Shown piece after piece: positions 8,319 through 15,012 of a stretch of DNA of 56,707 nt. Source of the DNA: an uncultured Lachnospiraceae bacterium. Lineage in GTDB: Bacteria; Bacillota; Clostridia; Lachnospirales; Lachnospiraceae. The DNA lies in the NCBI GenBank assembly GCA_910585765.1, contig CAJUES010000021.1, forward strand, positions 1 to 56,707, written 5' to 3'. A model generated the notes under the pieces. That model was given only the letters and a program-made list of their open reading frames with translations, did not search any database and was not told the DNA's origin. The stretch's first letter is position 1. Each line of letters starts with the position of its first letter. The position numbers were made by a program, and so were the translations under genes.

Positions 8319-9215
8319 ATGGAGACTAAGATTCTCTTGGAGAACGGAACAAATGAGTTGGAAGTATTAGAATTTGTGGTGGATGGAAATTCTTACGGCA
8401 TCAATGTGGCAAAGATCAGAGAGATCATTACCTACTCACCAGTAACACCTGTACCGAATGCGCATCCCAGTGTGGAAGGTATCTTTATGCCGCGCGATGC
8501 GATGATCACGGCGATCGACCTGCGGAATTGTCTGCAGCGTGGACAGTCCCATCCGGGTGGCTTGTTCATTATCACAAGTTTTAATAAACTCGACATTGCT
8601 TTTCATGTTGATGCTGTGATCGGTATTCACAGAGTTTCATGGGTTGATATTATTAAACCGGGTGCTACAGTGACATCGGCAGAGGATGGCATCTCCACAG
8701 GTATCATCAAGATCGACGGGAAGATCATCATCATTCTGGATTTTGAGAAGATCATCACGGATATCAATCCGGAAACCGGTCTGAAAGTGACGGAGATCGA
8801 TGCGCTGGGCGCGAGAGAAAATACAGAGGTCCCGATCCTGATTGCGGAGGATTCCTCTCTCCTGAGAAAGCTTATCATAGACTCCCTCAAGAAAGCGGGC
8901 TATGACAATATCATCAAGGCTGAAAACGGAGAGGAAGCGTGGGAGTACATAGTAAAGTGCAGGGATGCGGGAACCCTGGACAAAGAGGTACATCTTCTGA
9001 TCACGGATATCGAGATGCCGATCATGGATGGCCACCGTCTCACCAAACTTGTGAAGTCGGATGATGCGACAAAGCATATACCGGTGATCATATTCTCTTC
9101 ACTTGTCAACGAGGAGATGAAGCGAAAAGGCGAGGATCTGGGTGCGGATGCCCAGTTGTCCAAACCTGAGATCGGAAATCTTGTTAAGGTCATTGACAAG
9201 CTGCTCGCAAGATAA
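8319..9215 (+). CDS. cheV: CheV: CheW domain fused to a receiver
   Basis: A 298-residue chemotaxis coupling protein. Residues 10-155 are a CheW-like domain (EFVVDGNSYGINV at its start), which docks on CheA and receptors. Residues 172-298 are a receiver with the EDSS acidic cluster, Asp230 in LLITDIEMP and the conserved SKPE lysine. CheV adapts receptor-kinase arrays and can act as a phosphate sink. Its presence near cheA supports a working chemotaxis-type array, with receptors and flagellar genes elsewhere. The ribosome site is ATGGAGG before the ATG. Confidence 0.93.
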   Translation: METKILLENGTNELEVLEFVVDGNSYGINVAKIREIITYSPVTPVPNAHPSVEGIFMPRDAMITAIDLRNCLQRGQSHPGGLFIITSFNKLDIAFHVDAVIGIHRVSWVDIIKPGATVTSAEDGISTGIIKIDGKIIIILDFEKIITDINPETGLKVTEIDALGARENTEVPILIAEDSSLLRKLIIDSLKKAGYDNIIKAENGEEAWEYIVKCRDAGTLDKEVHLLITDIEMPIMDGHRLTKLVKSDDATKHIPVIIFSSLVNEEMKRKGEDLGADAQLSKPEIGNLVKVIDKLLAR

Positions 9216-9242
9216 TAGTTTCTTATTAAGATTTTTTTATAC

Positions 9243-9388
9243 GCCTTGTGCGACCGAGTAGGGGAATGTCTTTTCCACTGCTCGTCGCGCTGGGCGCATG
9301 TTGCGTCAGCAACTAATTTCCTTATGTGCCTCTGTGCAATCGAGCGGGAGGGTGATGTCTTCCGATGCTCGTCGCGCCGGGTGCGTGG
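9243..9388. repeat. Tandem pair of imperfect palindromes
   Basis: Two related units of about 58 bp lie about 86 bp apart. Each contains a variant of GTGCRAYCGAG, then a GTCTT core, then GCTCGTCGCG. In unit one GCGAC (9250-9254) pairs with GTCGC (9284-9288); in unit two CGAGC (9341-9345) pairs with GCTCG (9367-9371). The stems have bulges. The pattern is that of a REP- or MITE-like intergenic element. I see no further copy in the window. Confidence 0.5.
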
Positions 9389-9429
9389 AGCGAGGCTGTT
9401 TACACGCCCCTGTGCATAAAATAAGATAG

Positions 9430-9453
9430 AGCCGGGATAGAATGCCCGGCTTT
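9430..9453 (+). terminator. Hairpin just before the sirtuin-like gene
   Basis: AGCCGGG pairs with CCCGGCT around an 8-nt loop, followed by only three T. It could end cheV transcripts or fold in the leader of the next gene, whose start is 18 bp away. The short T-run makes termination uncertain. Confidence 0.4.
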
Positions 9454-9471
9454 AGCAAGTTAGGAGATAGC

Positions 9472-10284
9472 ATGGACAAGATGGAAATCGTGGAGAAATG
9501 TAGAGTATTGTCAGAGAAGGTCGCTGACGCAGATATGGTGCTTGTGGGTATCGGCGAGGAGTTTAACGAGGATTTTAGTGATATTGGCAGGTTTCCGCAT
9601 CTCATGTCTGCTCTGGAGGAGGTTGACATTGACCAGACGCTGGAATGGACAGTACCATTTTTGGAACATCGTTTTCTGATCGAACACAATGACGGAAGAC
9701 TTGTGGAGGCATATCGAAATCTATATGAGATGATCAAGGACAAAAATTACTTTGTGGTCACGACCTGTATTGATGAGAATATCAGGAAAGCTGCGTTTGA
9801 TATGACAAGGGTAGTCGAACCTTGCGGAAACCACGAAATGCTCCAATGCAGCGGCAGGTGCTGCAGCGAGTTGTATCCTTCGACGGAGTTTTCGGATTTG
9901 GTGAGACAGGCGATCCTGGACGGAGTGGGGCTGGATTCCCTCGAAATCCCCAAGTGTCCTGTCTGCGGCAGACCGTTGGTCTACAACAATATTCTGTGTG
10001 AGCAGAACTATGTGGAGGAAGGTTATCAGAAGCAGTGGGAGAAGTACACAAAGTGGCTGCAGCTGACATTGAATAAAAAACTCTGTATCCTTGAACTGGG
10101 CGTGGAGTTGAATCTCCCCAACATTATCAGGTGGCCTTTTGAAAAGGTTGCGTTTTATAATCAGAAAGCAAGTTTTTTCCGGGTGAATGCTTCATTATTC
10201 CAGATGACTGAGGAATTGAGCAGCAAGGGGATCAGTATAGACATGAATGCGGTTGATTATTTGCGCGCATATGGGCATTCATAA
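9472..10284 (+). CDS. Degenerate sirtuin-like protein
   Basis: About 270 residues from the ATG at 9472, which follows TTAGGAG. The order of elements matches the Sir2 fold: an N-terminal Rossmann strand (ADMVLVGIG), a mid-region strand ending in VVTTCIDEN, a possible zinc site (CSGRC, then CPVC), and a C-terminal strand (CILELGVELNLPNIIRWPFEK). The sirtuin GAGIS and NxD signatures are missing or strongly altered, so ordinary NAD-dependent deacetylation may be lost or changed. It sits between cheV and the large acidic membrane protein. The Sir2 assignment is from fold pattern only and is moderately sure. Confidence 0.55.
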   Translation: MDKMEIVEKCRVLSEKVADADMVLVGIGEEFNEDFSDIGRFPHLMSALEEVDIDQTLEWTVPFLEHRFLIEHNDGRLVEAYRNLYEMIKDKNYFVVTTCIDENIRKAAFDMTRVVEPCGNHEMLQCSGRCCSELYPSTEFSDLVRQAILDGVGLDSLEIPKCPVCGRPLVYNNILCEQNYVEEGYQKQWEKYTKWLQLTLNKKLCILELGVELNLPNIIRWPFEKVAFYNQKASFFRVNASLFQMTEELSSKGISIDMNAVDYLRAYGHS

Positions 10285-10329
10285 TAAAAGCATAATTATA
10301 AAAGCATAATTTCAGAGGAGGAACCAATC

Positions 10330-12447
10330 ATGGAAGAACCAGTGACAGCAGGAGAAAGGACAGGATCGACGGTGTCAATGTCTCCGGAGGATTCGGTGAT
10401 GTCTGTAGATGTGCCGGTCATGATGGAAGAAATCAGCATTGACTCTCTGGAGATACCGGAGACACCCGACTTGGAAATACCTGATCTGGAGATACCGGAT
10501 TTAGATCTCTCTGATTTAGATCTGTCGGATATTGTGATGCCGGGGGATGCGCCTGGTGCGGTGAGTGCAGACACGGCGTTGGAGGAGATGAGCTCCCCAT
10601 CAGAGGAGCCAATTGGGGATCAGCAGCTGGAGGATCTGCAAATCGAAGACCTGCAGCTTGAGGATTCGCCATCAGGGGATCTGCAGTTTGAAGACCTGTC
10701 ATCAGGAGATCTGCAAATCGAAGACCTGCAGCTTGAGGATCTGTCATCAGGGGATCTGCAAATCGAGGATCTGCAGCTTGAAGATCTGCCATCCGAGGGG
10801 CTTCAAATGGGGGATCTGCAGCTTGAGACGCAGCCGGTTGAAGAGCCTCAGATCGAAGCGTTTCAGCTGGAAGATCTGCAGCTTGAGGCGCAGCCGGCTG
10901 GAGATTTTCCGACAAATGTGATTGATGTACAGCAGTCAGATACAGAGGAACCAAATATAGAAGAACCAAATATAGAGACTCCTGAAACAGATTATATGGA
11001 AATGCCAGAAATGCCGGATTCAGGGGAAGGATTCAGTTTGGAGGATATAAATATGCCGGATTCAGATAGCGAACTTAAATTGGAAGATATTGATATACCA
11101 GGAATGTCAGATGATGATTTTTTGGGGAGCGAGCTGAGTATTGACGGACTTGACGAGGCGATCCAGTCAGAGACAGAGCGTCAGATGGCTGGTGAGTTGA
11201 ATATTGACGAATTGGAGTTCGATAATATCAGTGCTGAGGCTGGAGGCCTGGATGCAGATATGCCTGATCTGACCATGCCGGGGGACAGTGACAGCGTGCT
11301 TGATGCGTCGATCAGTATGGACGATAATCTCGAAGATGTGTTAAATATGCTTGATGATGACGCAGAACTTGCGGAGATCAACGACATGCTCAAAAAGTCG
11401 GACAATAATGAGCCGATACAGGATGATATGATGGATCTGCTGCATCAGATGGCGGATGATGAGGCTGCGTCGGTAAATGCAGGTATCAATCGTGCGGACG
11501 ACGATGATGACGGTGTGCCGCTGCCGGATCTCTCCCAGCTTACGTCTGAACCGGAGGAAAGCGAGCCAAAGAAAAAAGATAAAAAGGATGCCAAAAAGAA
11601 GAAGAAGGCAGACAAGGAAGATGCGGAGACGGCTGTGGGGAAGACAAAAGAACCTGGCAGACTGGGAAAGTTTTTCAACCTGCTGACAGAGGAGTTTGTG
11701 CCTGAACCGACGGAGGAGGAGCTTGCGGCAGAGAAGGAAGCAAAAGCGGCAAAGAAGCAGGAGAATCTGACCAGGAAGGAAGAGGAAAAGCTTGCCAGGG
11801 AAGAGGCGAAGAAGGCAAAGGCGGAGGAGAAAGCAGCAGCAGACCGCGTAAAGCAGGAAGCGGCGGCACAGAAGAAAAAAGAGAAGCTTGCCAGGAAAGA
11901 GGCGAAGAAGGCGAAGCTTGCAGCGGAAGGACCCAAGAAGCGCATTCCACCCAAGAAGATCGCGGTTGCGGCTGCTTTTGGTGCTTCGGTGGGCGGTGCG
12001 ATCGTCCTGGCGTCAAATGTCCTGTCCACGCAGGGATTTCTCCAGACGGCAAAAAGCGCATACTATGACGGGGATTACAAGACAGTATATGAGGCGACCT
12101 ATGGCATGGAGCTTGATGACAGCAAGAACGAAGGTCTGATCCAGGCGAGGAGCAAGGTCATATACACGGTTCAGCGCAGGCTTGATTCCTATCAGATATA
12201 CATAAAAACAGGACGCGAGTTGGAAGCGCTCGATGCATTGCTGCGGGGGATCACAGCCTATGACAGTGTCAATGCAGATGCGGAGAGATATGAAGTGATG
12301 GAAGAGCTTGATGCAGTCAAGGCAGAAATCTTAGATACGCTTTCTCAGAATTACGGTCTTGACGAGACAGAGGCGAGGGCTGTCATAGCCAATCAGGATG
12401 CGGTATCTTATACGATTGCACTCAAGGAGGTCATAGCAGGCAATTAG
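10330..12447 (+). CDS. Large acidic repeat membrane protein
   Basis: A 705-residue protein of unknown function with four zones. Residues 1-400 are very acidic and low in complexity, built from repeats such as LEIPD, LDLSD and a 15-residue unit starting DLQIED. Residues about 410-543 are a Lys/Glu/Ala-rich charged helix that looks like a long single helix or coiled coil. One membrane segment follows (about 545-566, AVAAAFGASVGGAIVLASNVL). The last 140 residues look helical and TPR-like and should face outwards. There is no signal peptide, so the acidic part is predicted to be cytoplasmic. A clear GGAGGAACC ribosome site precedes the ATG. Confidence 0.75.
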   Translation: MEEPVTAGERTGSTVSMSPEDSVMSVDVPVMMEEISIDSLEIPETPDLEIPDLEIPDLDLSDLDLSDIVMPGDAPGAVSADTALEEMSSPSEEPIGDQQLEDLQIEDLQLEDSPSGDLQFEDLSSGDLQIEDLQLEDLSSGDLQIEDLQLEDLPSEGLQMGDLQLETQPVEEPQIEAFQLEDLQLEAQPAGDFPTNVIDVQQSDTEEPNIEEPNIETPETDYMEMPEMPDSGEGFSLEDINMPDSDSELKLEDIDIPGMSDDDFLGSELSIDGLDEAIQSETERQMAGELNIDELEFDNISAEAGGLDADMPDLTMPGDSDSVLDASISMDDNLEDVLNMLDDDAELAEINDMLKKSDNNEPIQDDMMDLLHQMADDEAASVNAGINRADDDDDGVPLPDLSQLTSEPEESEPKKKDKKDAKKKKKADKEDAETAVGKTKEPGRLGKFFNLLTEEFVPEPTEEELAAEKEAKAAKKQENLTRKEEEKLAREEAKKAKAEEKAAADRVKQEAAAQKKKEKLARKEAKKAKLAAEGPKKRIPPKKIAVAAAFGASVGGAIVLASNVLSTQGFLQTAKSAYYDGDYKTVYEATYGMELDDSKNEGLIQARSKVIYTVQRRLDSYQIYIKTGRELEALDALLRGITAYDSVNADAERYEVMEELDAVKAEILDTLSQNYGLDETEARAVIANQDAVSYTIALKEVIAGN
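10633..10797 (+). repeat. 45-bp coding minisatellite
   Basis: Three full 45-bp units start at 10633, 10708 and 10753, with one 30-bp partial unit at 10678. Each unit begins GATCTGCAAATCGA and encodes a 15-residue acidic repeat. The units are close to identical in DNA, so copy number could change by slippage or recombination while keeping frame. Confidence 0.8.
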
Positions 12448-12499
12448 GATGCTGCGCTGCGGGATCCTTTTGCGGAGTGTGTGGAGAAAGGCTGAGAAA

Positions 12500-13114
12500 A
12501 TGATAGCGATAATTGATTATGATGCCGGGAATATAAAGAGTGTGGAACAGGCATTGACGGCGTTGGGCGAGACAGCAGTGATCACAAGGGATCGGGAAGA
12601 GATATTGAGGGCAGATAAGGTGATCCTGCCGGGCGTGGGTGCCTTCGGGGATGCCATGGAAAAGATCAGGGGGTACGGCCTGGAGGAGATCATTGGGGAA
12701 GTGGTCGCCCGAAAGAAGCCTTTTCTGGGGATCTGCCTGGGACTGCAGCTGTTGTTCGAGTCCAGCGAGGAGACACCGGGCGTGAAAGGCCTCGGGATCC
12801 TGCGGGGAAAGATTGTGAAGATACCGGACAATGCAGGGCTGAAAGTGCCTCAGATCGGGTGGAATTCCCTGAAATATCCAAACAGCGGGAGGCTTTTCAG
12901 AGGGATCGCTGAGGATTCCTATGTATATTTTGTGCATTCGTATTATCTGCAGGCGGAAGAACCGGGGATCGTGACAGCGACCACCGAGTATGCGGCACAT
13001 ATCCACGCGTCTGTCGAGAAGGGAAATGTGTTTGCATGTCAGTTCCATCCGGAGAAAAGCTCTGATGTCGGGCTGCGGATTTTACAGAATTTTGTGACAG
13101 TGACAGCTCTTTGA
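12500..13114 (+). CDS. hisH: Imidazole glycerol phosphate synthase, glutaminase subunit HisH
   Basis: A 204-residue class I glutamine amidotransferase. The nucleophile is Cys79 in GICLGLQLLFE, and the His/Glu of the triad lie in CQFHPEKS. It releases ammonia from glutamine and passes it to HisF to make imidazole glycerol phosphate and AICAR in histidine synthesis. The ATG at 12500 gives the family's standard N-terminus (IAIIDYDAGN); an earlier in-frame TTG at 12449 would add residues the family lacks. hisF follows 20 bp later, the partner subunit in the same operon. No other his gene is present here. Confidence 0.95.
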   Translation: MIAIIDYDAGNIKSVEQALTALGETAVITRDREEILRADKVILPGVGAFGDAMEKIRGYGLEEIIGEVVARKKPFLGICLGLQLLFESSEETPGVKGLGILRGKIVKIPDNAGLKVPQIGWNSLKYPNSGRLFRGIAEDSYVYFVHSYYLQAEEPGIVTATTEYAAHIHASVEKGNVFACQFHPEKSSDVGLRILQNFVTVTAL

Positions 13115-13134
13115 TGTCCGAATGGAGGAAACAA

Positions 13135-13896
13135 ATGATTACAAAGAGGATTATTCCGTGTCTGGATGTCAACAATGGCAGGGTGGTCAAGGGTGTGAAC
13201 TTCGTCAACCTGATCGATGCCGGCGATCCGGTCGAGATTGCGGCGGCATATGACAAAGCGGGAGCGGATGAGGTGGTTTTCCTGGACATCACGGCTTCGT
13301 CAGACGCTCGTGCCACGAAGGTGGATATGGTGCGCAGAGTGGCTGAGAAGGTGTTTATTCCCTTTACGGTCGGCGGCGGCATACGGACTGTGGATGATTT
13401 CAGGGCGATACTCCGCGAGGGTGCGGATAAGGTGGCAGTGAACAGTGCGGCGATTATGAATCCTTCTCTGATCAGTGAGGCGGCTGAGAAGTTTGGGAGT
13501 CAGTGTGTAGTGGTTGCGATCGATGCGAAGCGGCGTGCGGACGGAAGCGGCTGGAATATCTACAAAAACGGCGGCCGCATTGACATGGGGATTGATGCTG
13601 TGGAGTGGGCAGTCAGGGCAGGCGAACTCGGTGCAGGGGAGATACTGCTCACGAGCATGGATTGTGACGGGACAAAGAACGGCTATGATATTGAGCTCAC
13701 CAGAACCGTGTCCGAGAGTGTATCGATACCGGTCATCGCGTCGGGCGGCGCCGGGCGGCTGGAGCATTTTTATGATTCTTTTGCGGAGGGGAAGGCGGAC
13801 GCGGCACTGGCGGCATCGCTGTTCCACTTCAAGGAACTCGAGATCAGGGAAGTCAAGAAGTATCTGAGGGATCAGGGGATCTCTGTGCGGTTGTGA
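13135..13896 (+). CDS. hisF: Imidazole glycerol phosphate synthase, cyclase subunit HisF
   Basis: A 253-residue TIM-barrel cyclase starting with TKRIIPCLDVNNGRVVKG, where the Asp is one of the two catalytic acids. Phosphate-binding loops GGGI and SGGAG are intact. It receives ammonia from HisH through the barrel and completes the imidazole ring. The start at 13135 follows ATGGAGGAAAC. An upstream ATG at 13114 is inside the hisH end and lacks a ribosome site. Confidence 0.95.
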   Translation: MITKRIIPCLDVNNGRVVKGVNFVNLIDAGDPVEIAAAYDKAGADEVVFLDITASSDARATKVDMVRRVAEKVFIPFTVGGGIRTVDDFRAILREGADKVAVNSAAIMNPSLISEAAEKFGSQCVVVAIDAKRRADGSGWNIYKNGGRIDMGIDAVEWAVRAGELGAGEILLTSMDCDGTKNGYDIELTRTVSESVSIPVIASGGAGRLEHFYDSFAEGKADAALAASLFHFKELEIREVKKYLRDQGISVRL

Positions 13897-13957
13897 CCGG
13901 CAGCGCATGGCGAGTCACCGTGAATGGTTGTTTTTGGTATGGAAAGGAGAAATGATT

Positions 13958-14644
13958 ATGGCAATGTTGACAGGAGAATGGTTGGAAGCAATGCAGGAAG
14001 AATTTCATCAGCCCTATTACAGGGAATTGTACCAGTTTGTGAAGGATGAGTACAGCACTACACAGATTTTTCCGTCTGCTGATGACATTTTTAATGCGAT
14101 GCACTTCACGCCGCTTGACAAGGTGAAGGTGCTGCTGCTGGGACAGGATCCATACCACAATGTGAACCAGGCGCACGGGCTGAGTTTCTCGGTGCTTCCG
14201 AGCCAGACGAAGCTGCCGCCCTCCCTGCAGAACATATACAAAGAACTGCGGGAGGATCTGGGATGCTATATTCCCAATAACGGCTATCTGAAAAAGTGGG
14301 CGGATCAGGGGGTTTTACTGCTCAATACGGTTCTTACCGTGCGCGCTCATCAGGCGAATTCCCATCAGGGAAAAGGGTGGGAAAAATTTACGGACGCCAT
14401 CATCCAGGCAGTTAACGCGCAGGACAGACCGATCGTGTACATGCTGTGGGGAAAACCGGCGCAGCGCAAGATACCGATGCTTACGAATCCCAAACATTTG
14501 ATCTTGAAAGCGGCACATCCAAGTCCGCTGTCTGCAAACAATGGCTTTTTCGGATGCAAGCATTTTAGCAAGGCGAATGCATTTTTGACGACAAACGGAG
14601 TGGAGCCGGTCGACTGGCAGATCGAGAATATCGATAAACCCTGA
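13958..14644 (+). CDS. ung: Uracil-DNA glycosylase (family 1)
   Basis: About 228 residues with both catalytic motifs: GQDPYHNVNQAHGLSFSV, where the Asp activates water, and HPSPLSANNGFFGCKHF, which inserts into the minor groove. It removes uracil from DNA to start base-excision repair. The start is ATG 13958, about 8 nt after GAAAGGAG; the ATG at 13952 is too close to that site. It follows hisF by 61 bp and may be co-transcribed with it, without any functional link that I can see. Confidence 0.95.
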   Translation: MAMLTGEWLEAMQEEFHQPYYRELYQFVKDEYSTTQIFPSADDIFNAMHFTPLDKVKVLLLGQDPYHNVNQAHGLSFSVLPSQTKLPPSLQNIYKELREDLGCYIPNNGYLKKWADQGVLLLNTVLTVRAHQANSHQGKGWEKFTDAIIQAVNAQDRPIVYMLWGKPAQRKIPMLTNPKHLILKAAHPSPLSANNGFFGCKHFSKANAFLTTNGVEPVDWQIENIDKP

Positions 14645-14660
14645 AAAATTGGTTATAATA

Positions 14661-14713
14661 TACAAAAATGCAGTGAAAGAACAGATATAACAGTCTTTTA
14701 TTGCATTTTTGTA
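14661..14713. terminator. Long hairpin after ung
   Basis: TACAAAAATGCA (14661-14672) pairs perfectly with TGCATTTTTGTA (14702-14713), with further weaker pairing inside. The T-run is inside the stem rather than after it, so termination is plausible but not certain. It closes the ung unit before the oligopeptide operon promoter. Confidence 0.45.
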
Positions 14714-14789
14714 GGTGATATTGCATAAAAAATGACAGAACTGGAAGATACTGTTGCGATTATTTGAAATCTCATGACAATGTAGGCTA

Positions 14790-14818
14790 TTGACAAACTT
14801 TTTCATTGTAAGTATAAT
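14790..14818 (+). promoter_or_regulatory. Consensus sigma-A promoter of the oligopeptide transporter operon
   Basis: A perfect TTGACA, a 17-bp spacer and a perfect TATAAT. Transcription should start near 14825, leaving an untranslated leader of about 190 nt before the binding-protein gene. It is the strongest promoter match in the window, as expected for an abundant surface protein. Confidence 0.9.
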
Positions 14819-14831
14819 TAAATAGTCGTTT

Positions 14832-14923
14832 GACATAAACTTACTTTAGCGCACTAAAGCGAAAGCTTATGTCGGGAATAGTGAGTAAGTGCAGTGGACA
14901 AAGGCGTTCATAGGCACTTTTTT
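14832..14923 (+). promoter_or_regulatory. Structured leader with attenuator-like hairpin
   Basis: The leader first folds into a domain closed by GACATAA (14832-14838) and TTATGTC (14867-14873). This contains a perfect hairpin CTTTAG/CTAAAG and a possible competing AAGC-GAAA-GCTT tetraloop. Then AAGTGC (14887-14892) pairs with GCACTT (14914-14919) and runs into six T, the shape of an intrinsic terminator. No known riboswitch class is recognised. A switch between antiterminating and terminating folds is possible but unproven. Confidence 0.45.
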
Positions 14924-15012
14924 GCATTTTCTTTTGAAAAATGGCAGAATCAGGAAGGTTTTTACCTTAAAATCAGGTTAAAACACATATTTTGTAAGGA
15001 GGTTAACGTATT

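Noticed and set aside
10633..10797. CRISPR-like repeated units
   Set aside because: The repeats are contiguous, keep the reading frame and lie inside a gene; there are no unique spacers and no cas genes.
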